DNA of 64,000 nt from Arsukibacterium sp. UBA5043 (GCA_002415085.1 DIBV01000012.1:1-64000); one strand, 5' to 3'; positions 27,049 through 36,079 are shown, counted from the first letter of the stretch. Translations and numbers: made by a program. The notes: generated from the letters alone by a model not told the origin.

Positions 27049-27089
27049 TTAAAGTTATCCTTACTAAGGCAGTATTCAGTTATAGCTGT

Positions 27090-27095
27090 TATGAT
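27090..27095 (+). promoter_or_regulatory. Candidate extended -10 promoter for the lysC leader
   Basis: TGTTATGAT forms an extended -10 element (TATGAT preceded by TGT). No good -35 match lies 16-18 bases upstream. A start near 27102 would place both leader RNA structures on the lysC transcript. Confidence 0.4.
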
Positions 27096-27097
27096 GC

Positions 27098-27214
27098 GGC
27101 GCAAAATAACCGATGGAAAATCGGTAGACGTGCGCCAAGCTGATAGACGGCTACAAGGCTATTGCTATCTGGCGGCTGACAAGGTAAAGTAGCCGCCGTC
27201 AATCATATCTGATA
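27098..27214 (+). ncRNA. Structured leader block of unknown class upstream of the lysine riboswitch
   Basis: The first hairpin pairs GGCGCA (27098-27103) with TGCGCC (27131-27136), enclosing ACCGAT/ATCGGT around a GGAAA loop. The following segment has mutually exclusive helices: GGCGGCT (27171-27177) with AGCCGCC (27191-27197), or GGCTAC (27149-27154) with GTAGCC (27189-27194), plus GATAG/CTATC (27142-27169). No open frame explains it, and I do not recognise a known RNA family. Confidence 0.45.
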
Positions 27215-27384
27215 GACCAGAAGAGGCGCGTTAACCAGGTAACCCGTGACAGAAGACTATACTTCGCAGCGCGGGCCAGGGGGATTAACGCCGAGAAAGT
27301 GCACAATATAGCGTGTGTGCTTTCGGTTGGGCAGGCTGAATCCTGCCGACTGTCACCTGTTTGTTTGGTGGAGAGCTTCTGGCC
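27215..27384 (+). promoter_or_regulatory. Lysine riboswitch (L box) controlling lysC
   Basis: Recognised from conserved lysine-aptamer blocks: AGAGGCGCG near the 5' end, CCAGGGGGATTAACGCCGA, TTGGGCAGG...CCTGCCGACTGTCACC and the 3' TGGTGGAGAGCTTCTGG. P1 closes perfectly: CCAGAAG (27217-27223) with CTTCTGG (27376-27382). It lies about 95 bases before lysC, encoding aspartokinase, the enzyme this riboswitch class normally controls. Lysine binding should lower lysC expression. A TTTTGCT/AGCAAAA hairpin at 27421-27440 may belong to the expression platform. Confidence 0.9.
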
Positions 27385-27479
27385 TTTGTTATCGATAGCA
27401 ACGGTCTGTATTCATTTCCGTTTTGCTGCAATTAGCAAAAGCCATGCTCTGCTTATTTTATTTGTAAGGAGAGACACCC

Positions 27480-28829
27480 TTGTCCAATCTTATTATTGCC
27501 AAATTCGGTGGCACCAGTGTCGCTGACTTTGAAGCGATGGGCCGTTGTGCCGATATTATTCTGACTAACAACGCCATCCGGGTTGTGGTGGTCAGTGCCA
27601 GTTCCGGCGTTACCAACCTGTTAGTCGATATTACCAAAACCACCAGTGTTACCGAGCGTTATGACGCTTATGCCGGTATTGAAGCCATTACTTTAGCCGT
27701 ACTTAACCGCCTGAGCCAGCCAGAGCAGGTGGCAGAGGCGATTGAGTTATTGCTTGGCGAGCTAAAAGCGCTGATTGAAAATGGCGGTGCGGTGTATAGC
27801 AGTGCTCATAAAGATCTGATTCAGTCATTCGGTGAGCGTTTAAGCTCGGCGCTATTCAGTCAGGTTTTGCGCGAGCGCGGCGCCGCTGCCCATTGTTTTG
27901 ATATTCGAAGGATAATGCGCACCGATAGCCGGTTTGGCCGGGCCGAGCCGCAGGTAAAACAGATTGCAGAGCTGGCACAAGTGCATTTGCAGCCATTAAT
28001 CGCCGAGCAGCGGATTGTGACCCAGGGCTTTATCGGTCAGGACGAGTTTGAGCAAACCACCACACTGGGTCGAGGTGGCTCAGATTATAGCGCGGCCTTA
28101 CTGGCAGAGGCGTTACAGGCTGATACCGTACAAATATGGACCGATGTGGTCGGTATTTTCACCACTGATCCACGGCTAACCGATCAGGCGCGCTGCATTG
28201 GCGAAATCAGCTTTGATGAAGCGGCTGAAATGGCAACCTTTGGCGCGAAAGTGCTGCATCCGGCCACGCTGATTCCGGCGATGCGGCGCAATATCGGGGT
28301 GTTTGTCGGCTCTAGCCGTGAACCTGAAGCTGGTGGCACCTGGATTGCTAAAGAAGTAAAACAGCGACCACCTTACCGCGCCATTGCTTTACGTAAATCA
28401 CAAACCCTGATTACGGTAAAAAGCCCGGATATGCTGCATGCTGCCGGTTTTTTAGCCCGGGTATTTGATATTTTAAGCCGGCATCAAATCTCTGTTGATT
28501 TAGTGACCACTTCAGAAATCAGTGTCGCGTTAACGTTGGATGAAGGCGGCATGACCAGCGCCTTCAGCCATGCGGTAGAGCCGGCGCTTTTGGAGCTCAG
28601 AGCATTTTGTGAAGTGGTGGTAGAGCAGGGCTTAAGTCTGGTGGCGGTTATTGGTAACCATTTGCACAGTAGCAAAGGTATTACCGGTGAGCTGTTTAAG
28701 ACGCTGGAGCGGATTAATATGCGGTTGATCTGCCATGGTGCGTCTAAGCACAATTTGTGCTTTTTAGTCCAGGATGCCGATGCGCCAGGCGTAGTAAAAC
28801 AATTGCACTCCAGCTTATTCAGCGGCTGA
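27480..28829 (+). CDS. lysC: Lysine-sensitive aspartate kinase (aspartokinase III)
   Basis: 449 residues, ATP + L-aspartate to aspartyl phosphate, first step of the lysine/threonine/methionine/DAP pathway. The N-terminal kinase motif AKFGGTSVADFEAM is present, with TTLGRGGSDYSAAL and WTDVVGIFTTDP, and two C-terminal ACT domains (about 310-449) for feedback inhibition. It is monofunctional and LysC-like in length. The start is TTG at 27480, supported by AAGGAGAG seven bases upstream and by lack of a nearby ATG. Controlled by the upstream lysine riboswitch. Confidence 0.94.
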   Translation: MSNLIIAKFGGTSVADFEAMGRCADIILTNNAIRVVVVSASSGVTNLLVDITKTTSVTERYDAYAGIEAITLAVLNRLSQPEQVAEAIELLLGELKALIENGGAVYSSAHKDLIQSFGERLSSALFSQVLRERGAAAHCFDIRRIMRTDSRFGRAEPQVKQIAELAQVHLQPLIAEQRIVTQGFIGQDEFEQTTTLGRGGSDYSAALLAEALQADTVQIWTDVVGIFTTDPRLTDQARCIGEISFDEAAEMATFGAKVLHPATLIPAMRRNIGVFVGSSREPEAGGTWIAKEVKQRPPYRAIALRKSQTLITVKSPDMLHAAGFLARVFDILSRHQISVDLVTTSEISVALTLDEGGMTSAFSHAVEPALLELRAFCEVVVEQGLSLVAVIGNHLHSSKGITGELFKTLERINMRLICHGASKHNLCFLVQDADAPGVVKQLHSSLFSG

Positions 28830-28842
28830 TCAGCACTAGCAA

Positions 28843-28870
28843 GCCGGGCTCTTTTATCTCAGAGCCCGGC
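28843..28870. terminator. Strong hairpin between convergent lysC and queC
   Basis: Ten-base perfect inverted repeat GCCGGGCTCT / AGAGCCCGGC with an eight-base loop, between the two stop codons. No long T run on either side, so termination efficiency is uncertain. Confidence 0.65.
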
Positions 28871-28883
28871 GGGTGCGCAAACG

Positions 28884-29540
28884 TTATTCATATGGCAGCG
28901 GATCGCTGGCGTTATTCAGCTTAAACGCCTCTAAGCGTTCCTGGCATGAACCACATTTACCGCAGGCTTTATCGCGACCGTTGTAGCAGGTCCAGGTTTT
29001 GCTGTAGTCCAGACCCATGGCAAGGCCGTCGGCCAGAATTTCAATTTTGGTCTGATATAAATACGGGCTGACAATATCGACTGGCTGATAATTAGCAATC
29101 TGGCAGACGTCATTCATTTTCTGGACAAACTCCGGCCGGCAATCCGGGTAAATGAAGTGATCACCGGAATGGGCACCGTAATGTACGGCGCGGGCGCCAA
29201 TAGAGTCGGCATATCCTACTGCTAACGATAACAGAATCATATTGCGGTTCGGTACTATGGTTGATTTCATATTGTCGGCTGCATAGTGACCTTCAGGTAC
29301 GTCGATGTCACTGGTCAGTGACGAGCCAGCGATTAACTGATTTATTGCTGAAATATCGACTATCTTATGCTTAATATTCAGTTCTTTACAGACGTTAGCC
29401 GCGCATATCAACTCTTTAACATGGCGCTGACCATAGTTAAATGACAAGGCATATACGTCGTGGCCAGCAGCGACTGCTTTCTGTAATACGGTAAAGGAAT
29501 CCATACCACCTGAATAAATAACCACAACTTTTTGGCTCAT
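28884..29540 (-). CDS. queC: 7-cyano-7-deazaguanine synthase
   Basis: 218 residues from ATG 29540, behind a GAGAGAGA purine run; the longer frame is rejected. The PP-loop [13 protein letters not shown] and the C-terminal zinc-binding cysteines ([18 protein letters not shown]) identify QueC, which converts 7-carboxy-7-deazaguanine to preQ0 using ATP and ammonia in queuosine synthesis. It is divergent from queE, the gene for the preceding step, across a 96-base shared region. Confidence 0.95.
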   Translation of the reverse strand: MSQKVVVIYSGGMDSFTVLQKAVAAGHDVYALSFNYGQRHVKELICAANVCKELNIKHKIVDISAINQLIAGSSLTSDIDVPEGHYAADNMKSTIVPNRNMILLSLAVGYADSIGARAVHYGAHSGDHFIYPDCRPEFVQKMNDVCQIANYQPVDIVSPYLYQTKIEILADGLAMGLDYSKTWTCYNGRDKACGKCGSCQERLEAFKLNNASDPLPYE

Positions 29541-29636
29541 TACTGTCTCTCTCTGTATAATAGCGGGCAAAGTGGCCGCGCATTGTACTTGAACATTGCG
29601 GTCAGATCACCTGCTTGGCATTAAGGAAACCACGGC

Positions 29637-30305
29637 TTGTTGTATAAGGTTAACGAAATATTTGAAACCATTCAGGGCGAAGGCAGCTTTACCGGTGCAC
29701 CAGCTATTTTTGTCCGGCTGCAGGGCTGTCCCGTTGGTTGTGCCTGGTGTGATACCAAACATACCTGGACTGTTAACCCTGATTTGCAGGTTGCTCCTCA
29801 GACATTGATGGCAAAATCAGCTGAGACTGAACAGTGGTCAACGTTTACTGCTGAGCAATTGCTGGCGTTGTTTCAGGAAAACGGTTACCAGGCCAAGCAT
29901 GTGGTAATCACCGGGGGAGAGCCCTGTATGTACGATTTAAATCCACTTTGCGATACATTACATGCGGTGGGGTATCAGACCCAGATTGAAACCAGCGGCA
30001 CATTTGAGATTTTGGTTCCCTCTAAAAGCTGGGTAACGGTATCACCGAAAGTAAATATGAAAGGCGGCTATAAAGTATTACAAAGTGCACTGGACCGGGC
30101 CAATGAAATAAAACACCCGGTGGCAATGGACAAACACATTGAACAGCTGTTGCAGTTGCTAAAGCAAACGGACATCGGTAGCAAATTAATTTATTTACAA
30201 CCAATTAGCCAACAGGCTAAGGCGACCGCGTTAGCTATTGCCTATTGTAAAAAGCATAACTGGCGTTTGAGTGTTCAGGTACATAAATATCTGGGTATTG
30301 AGTAG
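29637..30305 (+). CDS. queE: 7-carboxy-7-deazaguanine synthase
   Basis: 222 residues, a radical-SAM enzyme making CDG from carboxytetrahydropterin in preQ0/queuosine synthesis. The cluster-binding cysteines lie in GCPVGCAWCDTKHTW (CxxxCxxC), and EIFETIQGEGSFTGAPAIFVRLQ is the family N-terminus (cited in part as FETIQGEGSFTGAPAIF). It starts at one of two adjacent TTG codons (29637 or 29640) behind AAGGAA; no ATG is near. Confidence 0.93.
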   Translation: MLYKVNEIFETIQGEGSFTGAPAIFVRLQGCPVGCAWCDTKHTWTVNPDLQVAPQTLMAKSAETEQWSTFTAEQLLALFQENGYQAKHVVITGGEPCMYDLNPLCDTLHAVGYQTQIETSGTFEILVPSKSWVTVSPKVNMKGGYKVLQSALDRANEIKHPVAMDKHIEQLLQLLKQTDIGSKLIYLQPISQQAKATALAIAYCKKHNWRLSVQVHKYLGIE

Positions 30306-30345
30306 TGGCCCGGACGCATAGAGGCCAGCGGGTTTAGCGAAACGA

Positions 30346-30927
30346 TCAGGCGTTGTGATCAAGCCAGTTTTGCAGACCTTCCAGGCATATTAACGGGTCG
30401 TACTCTGCTGATAGTTTTTGTTTTAATCCCGGTTGCATGGGCATCAGCTCCAGCCAGCGCGATGCAAGCCAGCTTGCGTTATCAAGCTCTGGCTCCGGAT
30501 AAAGTTGCTGCAACTGAGGATATTCTGCCAGCAATTGCAAAAATGAACGGGCTAAATCAGGAAAGCGCTGGCTAAGACGGATTTCCGGCCAGCTATTTAA
30601 TTCGGTCACCGTAGCAACGTTTAACTTATCTTCTTCCTGCCAGCGATCAGTAATTTCAACCCGGCTTACTCCCCTTACCGTAATTCCCAGTAAGCCATCT
30701 GCAAGTTGTTCAAAATCATCAATCACCGCTTCGGTTGCCAGCGGTAAGATCCGGTCACGATGATGTTGGCTCGCAAATGGGTTAAGCAATGCCATTGCGA
30801 AACTACGTTTTGCCAGTCCGGCCTCTTTAACCAGTCTGATATAGCGTTTTTCGAATACCCGTAGCTTTAGTTTGCCACCGGGTAAAATAAAACTGCTCAA
30901 TGGAAATAATGCCAATTGTTTACTCAT
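30346..30927 (-). CDS. Lon N-terminal (substrate-binding) domain protein
   Basis: 193 residues. LALFPLSSFILPGGKLKLRVFE and RYIRLVKEA (abbreviated FPLSSFILPGGKLKLRVFE) are typical of the stand-alone LON substrate-binding domain family; no AAA+ or protease domain follows. ATG 30927 is chosen; a GTG four codons upstream is possible and neither has a strong ribosome binding site. Stand-alone Lon-N proteins have no settled function. Tail-to-tail with queE. Confidence 0.82.
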   Translation of the reverse strand: MSKQLALFPLSSFILPGGKLKLRVFEKRYIRLVKEAGLAKRSFAMALLNPFASQHHRDRILPLATEAVIDDFEQLADGLLGITVRGVSRVEITDRWQEEDKLNVATVTELNSWPEIRLSQRFPDLARSFLQLLAEYPQLQQLYPEPELDNASWLASRWLELMPMQPGLKQKLSAEYDPLICLEGLQNWLDHNA

Positions 30928-31096
30928 ACTGCACTTCACTATCGCTCTGTTTCTGATTATGTTAACAATACGGCCAGCGCTCTTTATCAGATCGGCATCG
31001 ACCTAATATTTCTCAGAAGCCGCGCACTGGCTATTTTGGTATTACATGATAAATTTAAAACTACAGTCATTACCCTGAGCGGCGCTCAAGGCATTT

Positions 31097-31861
31097 ATGC
31101 GATTAAACCTGCGCCAAGGTATCAGTTCGTCTTTATTGCTCTTGCAAGCATGGAGTGCGGTTGCCAGTGAGCTACAGGTACTGCGAGCGGTGGTGAGTGA
31201 CTCCAATATGCCACCCTACGCCATTTTTGATGAGACAGGCAGGTTAAGTTCAGGCTTAAGTAAAGATATTCTGGACGCTTTGGCAATACTAAGTAAGCTT
31301 GATATACAGTATCTTACTTTACCCAGAGCCAGAATAGAAAGCTGGTTAGTCAACGGGCAGGCTGATGTGGCTTGTTTTTTGAATCCGGATTGGGTAGCAG
31401 AGCCCGCACTGTATCACTGGAGCCCGCCACTGTTTGCAACCCGGCAATTATTGATTCGCCGCGCCGACAGCTCACCCATTATTGCCTTGCCTGATCTGGT
31501 TGGCAAACGGGTGGGGACCACACTTGGTTTTACCTATCCCGAACTTGCACAGGTATTCGCATTAGGTGATGTTATCCGTGACGATGCTCATACCTTAGAA
31601 CGTAATCTGAAGCGACTGGAACAGGGACGACTAGATGCGGTAATGAGTGTCGATTTATCTTACTATTTTTTTATGACAAATGGTGGGATGGGTAACTTTG
31701 CAGCCGATCCACTCTGGTCGTCACCGCCATCAGTATACTGCGCTATTAGCAGATTTAATCCGCAGCGTGCAGCAAACCTGTTACGCGGCTTGCACACCTT
31801 AGTAGAGAACCAGTTTATCGACCAGCAATTACGGCGCTATAAAGGCGAAACAACAGAATAG
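31097..31861 (+). CDS. Periplasmic solute-binding-like protein (SBP family 3)
   Basis: 254 residues with a signal peptide (MRLNLRQGISSSLLLLQAWSAVAS). The mature protein resembles family 3 extracellular binding proteins: PPYAIFDETGRLSSGLSKDI, LPRARIESWLVNGQADVACF, LPDLVGKRVGTTLG and LEQGRLDAVMSVDLS. No ABC permease or ATPase gene is next to it, so it may be an orphan sensor or binding protein rather than a transport component. AAGG lies about five bases before the ATG. Confidence 0.8.
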   Translation: MRLNLRQGISSSLLLLQAWSAVASELQVLRAVVSDSNMPPYAIFDETGRLSSGLSKDILDALAILSKLDIQYLTLPRARIESWLVNGQADVACFLNPDWVAEPALYHWSPPLFATRQLLIRRADSSPIIALPDLVGKRVGTTLGFTYPELAQVFALGDVIRDDAHTLERNLKRLEQGRLDAVMSVDLSYYFFMTNGGMGNFAADPLWSSPPSVYCAISRFNPQRAANLLRGLHTLVENQFIDQQLRRYKGETTE

Positions 31862-31873
31862 TTTTTCAGAAGC

Positions 31874-32314
31874 CTACTGTCGCGGGTCGTCTTTTAGTCT
31901 GGGAATTTTCAAACCGAGTTCTATACCACGATGGCGAGCATAGTAGGTGCAGCCTATAAACATTATTGATGCCAACAAGAGTTCAATAAGCGCTAATAAC
32001 TGATATAGCCCGGTACTGACCCATAAGTTAGTTAAACTGTGTAAAAAGTAAATCATCACGATAAAGTTAGCCCAGGCAAAGGTGTAGGCTTTGCCTTTGA
32101 TAATGCCATACATCGGTAGCCATAACGGCAGCCACAATAAGGCCGTGCTGATCAATTTATTACCGGTTAACTGATTCGCGCTGCCATAGGTAGCAGGGGA
32201 AAGCCAGATTAGCCATATTGGAATCAGCAGCCATAAGCCCCAATAGCCGAATCGGGCCAGAGCCAGGTAGGTTTTAGTCCGCGGAGCCATCGCAACTTCA
32301 GCATGTTCATTCAT
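31874..32314 (-). CDS. DUF2069 membrane protein
   Basis: 146 residues with about four transmembrane helices (LWLLIPIWLIWLSP, ALLWLPLWLPMYGIIKGKAY, WANFIVMIYFLHSL, LIELLLASIMFIGCTYYARH). The DUF2069 core GKAYTFAWANFIVMIYFLHS is clear. Its start overlaps the wrbA stop by one base (TAATG). The family is regularly found next to wrbA and arsC/yfgD in gammaproteobacteria; function unknown. Confidence 0.83.
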   Translation of the reverse strand: MNEHAEVAMAPRTKTYLALARFGYWGLWLLIPIWLIWLSPATYGSANQLTGNKLISTALLWLPLWLPMYGIIKGKAYTFAWANFIVMIYFLHSLTNLWVSTGLYQLLALIELLLASIMFIGCTYYARHRGIELGLKIPRLKDDPRQ

Positions 32315-32898
32315 TATTTGTCAAATCCTGCAGATTTTAAAGACATACTAAGTTGTGCCAAACGCTTACCAAAAGCAACGGCCAACCGTTGTTCGTCAAC
32401 ACTAAGTTTGGTATCACCTTGCAACCCGCTTATATGAGTAGGGCCATAGGGGGTGCCACCGGTCTGGGTGTTGTGCAATTCCGGTTCAGCGTAAGGAATA
32501 CCCATTAATACCATGCCATGGTGAAGCAGTGGTAACATCATACTCAATAAATTCGCTTCATTGCCGCCATGCATACTGCCCGATGACGTAAAAACGCCGG
32601 CCGCTTTGTTAATTAACTCACCTTTGAGCCAGATACTGCTGGTCGTGTCCCAGAAAGCTTTGGCTTCAGCCGCCATATTACCAAATCGCACAGGACTGCC
32701 AAAAGCTAAGCCGTCACACTGGCTAAGATCAGCGAGCGTTACTGATGGATGTCGACTTGCCTGCTCCTTGTCAAATCCGGCGATACTGCGGATAACGGCA
32801 GTAGCTCCCGCCTGAGCGATGCCAATGGCTACTTTTTCAGCCAGGGCTACCACGCTACCATGCTTTGAGTAGTACATTACCAGAACCTGAGCGCTCAT
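32314..32898 (-). CDS. wrbA: NAD(P)H:quinone oxidoreductase WrbA
   Basis: 194-residue flavodoxin-like protein binding FMN and reducing quinones by two electrons. Motifs: MYYSKHGSVVALAEKVA (FMN phosphate loop), FGSPVRFGNMAAEAKAFWD and FTSSGSMHGGNE. Full length (E. coli WrbA 198). Its ATG shares one base with the stop of the ArsC-like gene (TGATG) and its stop overlaps the DUF2069 start, so three genes are translationally coupled. Confidence 0.93.
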   Translation of the reverse strand: MSAQVLVMYYSKHGSVVALAEKVAIGIAQAGATAVIRSIAGFDKEQASRHPSVTLADLSQCDGLAFGSPVRFGNMAAEAKAFWDTTSSIWLKGELINKAAGVFTSSGSMHGGNEANLLSMMLPLLHHGMVLMGIPYAEPELHNTQTGGTPYGPTHISGLQGDTKLSVDEQRLAVAFGKRLAQLSMSLKSAGFDK

Positions 32899-33242
32899 CA
32901 GAGAATAGCGCTTACGTTGCTAAGCGGGCGACCAATAGCTGCGTGCTCACCATTAATAACAATTGGCCGTTCTATTAATTTTGGATGCTCAACCATGGTG
33001 TTAATTAATTGCTGTTCGCTTAATGCAAGATTATTCAGTTGCAAACTACGATATTCTTCCTCTTTGTCGCGCAGCAACTGTCGGGCAGGAATATTCAGCT
33101 TGATTAGGATTGCTGCTAATTCGGCTGCGGTCGGTGGTGTTTTGAGATACTCAATTATTGTAAAATCAGCACCATTTTTCTGCAACAACGCTAACGCTTC
33201 TCGGCTTTTTGAACAGCGTGGGTTGTGGTAAATCGTAATCAT
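32898..33242 (-). CDS. ArsC/YfgD-family thioredoxin-fold reductase
   Basis: 114 residues with the ArsC N-terminus YHNPRCSKSREALALL (active-site Cys) and RPIVINGEHAAIGRP at the C-terminus. Its position between bepA and wrbA corresponds to E. coli yfgD, so it is better regarded as the YfgD-type housekeeping member than as a dedicated arsenate-resistance enzyme; no other ars genes are linked. Confidence 0.88.
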   Translation of the reverse strand: MITIYHNPRCSKSREALALLQKNGADFTIIEYLKTPPTAAELAAILIKLNIPARQLLRDKEEEYRSLQLNNLALSEQQLINTMVEHPKLIERPIVINGEHAAIGRPLSNVSAIL

Positions 33243-33302
33243 AATTTTTCCATTAACTAACTAAATCATTTCAAATTTTAACAGGTTTAGTGGCTGCCCC
33301 GC

Positions 33303-34751
33303 TTACATTTGCTTTAACCGGTCAAACTCGGCTTGAAATTGTTGTTTTTTTGCTTCAACCCGTCTGTTTTCAAGCCGGGATTTTTCACCAATATGATTAA
33401 GGGCTTCATTCAGATCATCTATCGCCTTAGGATAATTGGCTAATTGGTAATACAGATCAGCCTGAGCCTCGTAATATTTCGGATAATCCTCTAATTTTTT
33501 ATAAGCATCTGATAATAAATCGTAAGCGAGAATATTGTCGCTCTTGTAATACACTAAATTACGAAGCAGATGAATGGCCAGCCGATAGCTACCGGCCTTT
33601 ATCGCCGCATTGGCGTAATTTAGGGTGACAACCTGATTGTTGGGTCTGAGCAGGTATTCTTGTTCGAGCATCTCCAGCGCTTTGTTAAATTGATTCTGGC
33701 CGAGCAAAATATCGGTATAAGCGTCCACGTAATACAAATTGTGTGGCTCTTGCTGCAGTAATTCTTCGATAATTTTCTGAGCTTCAACAAACAGACTGTT
33801 GTCGAGTTTAGCCAACGCCAAACCGTACAAATTGGCTTTGGTGTTGCCCCCGGGCTGACTTAAACGTTGTTCAAATATACCTATCGTCTCTTTAGCCGGA
33901 TACTGATATCGGGCTAATACCCGTGCTTTCGCCAGAATGTAGTCCTGGCTGTCAGGGACATAACGTTTTTCAAACTGCTCTGCCCGCAAGCGAGTATCGC
34001 TAACCCTGGCTTGTGATAAAGGGTGGGTCTGTAAAAAGGCTAATTGTTGGTTAACGAAGCGGTTTTGCTGGGTAAGTTTATAAAAAAACTCGGGTACAGC
34101 GTAGGGGTCAAAACCCGAATCGGCCAGGATTTTCATGCCTATCCGGTCTGCTTCCTGCTCATTGCCTCGAGTAAAATTTATTGCGCTCTGCTGGGCCGCA
34201 CCTTGCGTTGCCATCATGGCTGCCATGCCAGCCTCCGGATTCACCGTCGCCAGCACTATCGCGCCCAACATACCGGCCAACGACACCGGCGCGCGCTGAT
34301 TTTGTGCTTCAACAAAACGGGCAATATGACGTTGTGTAACATGGGCAATTTCATGGGACATCACTGAGGCAAATTCGCTTTCAGATTCTGAAACTGCCAG
34401 GGTACCGGTATGTGAGGCAATATTACCGCCTAATGTCGCGAAGGCATTGATATTTTTATTGTTAACCCAATAAAACTTAAACGGAAATTTAACATCGTTG
34501 GCCCGGGCAACCAACCGATTGCCCAGATCATTTATATATTCGTCAAGCAAAGGATCATAAACCATCGGTAAGCTGCCACGGGTTTGCCGCATCAGCACAT
34601 CGCCCAGCTGCTTTTCTTTTTCAGGTGTGATGGTCGAAAACGCATTACCGCCAATATCAGGCAAACCTGATTGTGCTATAGCGGAGCCCATCAGCAGGCT
34701 TACACTGGCGATGCACCCTATAATAAATTGCTGGACCGCTTGATATGACAT
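33303..34751 (-). CDS. bepA: Periplasmic M48 metalloprotease/chaperone BepA
   Basis: 482 residues. Signal peptide, then an M48 protease domain with HEIAHVTQRH (zinc site HExxH) and NEQEADRIGM (third ligand), and a C-terminal tetratricopeptide region (about 300-480). BepA supports LptD assembly and degrades stalled outer-membrane proteins at the BAM complex. Divergent from perM and followed by the YfgD-like gene, as in E. coli. Length matches the E. coli protein (487). Confidence 0.93.
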   Translation of the reverse strand: MSYQAVQQFIIGCIASVSLLMGSAIAQSGLPDIGGNAFSTITPEKEKQLGDVLMRQTRGSLPMVYDPLLDEYINDLGNRLVARANDVKFPFKFYWVNNKNINAFATLGGNIASHTGTLAVSESESEFASVMSHEIAHVTQRHIARFVEAQNQRAPVSLAGMLGAIVLATVNPEAGMAAMMATQGAAQQSAINFTRGNEQEADRIGMKILADSGFDPYAVPEFFYKLTQQNRFVNQQLAFLQTHPLSQARVSDTRLRAEQFEKRYVPDSQDYILAKARVLARYQYPAKETIGIFEQRLSQPGGNTKANLYGLALAKLDNSLFVEAQKIIEELLQQEPHNLYYVDAYTDILLGQNQFNKALEMLEQEYLLRPNNQVVTLNYANAAIKAGSYRLAIHLLRNLVYYKSDNILAYDLLSDAYKKLEDYPKYYEAQADLYYQLANYPKAIDDLNEALNHIGEKSRLENRRVEAKKQQFQAEFDRLKQM

Positions 34752-34993
34752 ACTGCCCCGATTTTAGTGTCAGTTGATGGCGTTAACTGCATAATTGGTC
34801 TGTTAACTGAAGTTTTAGTTCAATAGTAAGCGACTGACTGCAGTATTATTGCGCAATCGACATGCTTACCCGAAAGCCGGGGTAATCTAGCATATTCGGC
34901 TGTCTGTCTGACAGATAAGCCACAAAAATTGTTCTAAGTTAGTTATACTGAGCCAATAAGTTGTTTTTGCACGCAAAGGGTTGGAGTGGCACT

Positions 34994-36079
34994 ATGCTCG
35001 ATTGGTTAAAGAAGTGGTATGCCAATAAGTTTTCAGATCCTCAGGTCGTGACGCTGTTTTTAACATTGTTTTTAGGGTTTCTGGCGATCTACTGGTTAAG
35101 TGGCATGCTGGGGCCGGTATTAGTGGCAATTGCGTTTGCCTATTTGCTGGAGTGGCCGGTCGCGCGCTTGAGCCGTCTGGGTTGCAGTCGGACCATCAGT
35201 ACAACCGTTGTGGTGGTAACGTTTATTTCGGTTATAACTCTGATTGTTATGTCAATTATTCCGGCGGCCTGGGCACAGGGGCGAAATCTGGCTAAAGACT
35301 TGCCCAGTATGATAGCTTCCGGTAAAACCTACCTGCTAGAGCTGCCAGAGTTATTTCCGGGTATTATCAGTGCTGAACAAATTTACTTAATGATCCAAAC
35401 CGCGGATGAGCGGTTAATGACCTTCAGCCGGGAAATCCTGTCACTGTCATTAGCGTCGATATTTGATGTGGTGGCGGTGCTCATCTACCTGGTATTGGTG
35501 CCGGTAATGGTATTTTTTATGCTTAAAGATAAAGCATCGTTAAGCGCAAGCTTTGTTGAACTGTTGCCTACTGAACGCAAGCTGATTAGTCAGGTCTGGA
35601 ACGAAATGAACGGTCAGATCATGAATTATATCCGGGGTAAAATTCTGGAGATACTGATTGTCGGCGCGGTCAGCTTTGTTGTGTTCACATTGTTTGGTCT
35701 GAACTATGCTTTATTACTTGCCGTGTGTGTTGGCTTCTCGGTGCTGGTACCCTATATTGGTGCGGCATTAGTGACATTGCCCATTGCCCTGGTTGCCTTG
35801 TTTCAATGGGGGCTGACTGCCGAATTTGGCTATCTGATGCTGGCCTACGGCATTATTCAGGCGTTAGATGGCAATGTGCTGGTGCCGTTATTGTTTTCCG
35901 AGGTGGTTGATCTTAATCCGGTTTTCATCATTATCGCCGTGCTGTTTTTCGGCGGCTTATTTGGTTTTTGGGGCATCTTCTTCGCGATTCCGCTGGCCTC
36001 ATTAGTTAAAGCGACCATTAAAGCCTGGTCGAGCAGGGTTCATCCGCAGCCGGAGGCTGACGCTGAGTCTCTGCAATGA
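34994..36079 (+). CDS. perM: AI-2E/PerM-family membrane protein
   Basis: 361 residues from ATG 34994 with GGAG eight bases upstream; the 11 extra upstream residues are dropped. About seven to eight membrane helices, with the family motifs PVLVAIAFAYLLEWPVARL, YLVLVPVMVFFMLKDK, VPYIGAALVTLPIALVALFQWG and GFWGIFFAIPLASLVKA. Members are AI-2 exporters or antiporters (TqsA, PerM); substrate unproven. Divergent partner of bepA as in E. coli. Confidence 0.87.
   Translation: MLDWLKKWYANKFSDPQVVTLFLTLFLGFLAIYWLSGMLGPVLVAIAFAYLLEWPVARLSRLGCSRTISTTVVVVTFISVITLIVMSIIPAAWAQGRNLAKDLPSMIASGKTYLLELPELFPGIISAEQIYLMIQTADERLMTFSREILSLSLASIFDVVAVLIYLVLVPVMVFFMLKDKASLSASFVELLPTERKLISQVWNEMNGQIMNYIRGKILEILIVGAVSFVVFTLFGLNYALLLAVCVGFSVLVPYIGAALVTLPIALVALFQWGLTAEFGYLMLAYGIIQALDGNVLVPLLFSEVVDLNPVFIIIAVLFFGGLFGFWGIFFAIPLASLVKATIKAWSSRVHPQPEADAESLQ

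Noticed and set aside
27299-27526. Open reading frame across the lysC leader
   Set aside because: It lies within the lysine riboswitch and has no family resemblance or ribosome binding site.
32898-33242. ArsC-like gene as evidence of an arsenic-resistance locus
   Set aside because: Its context (bepA, wrbA) matches the housekeeping YfgD-type gene, with no other ars genes.
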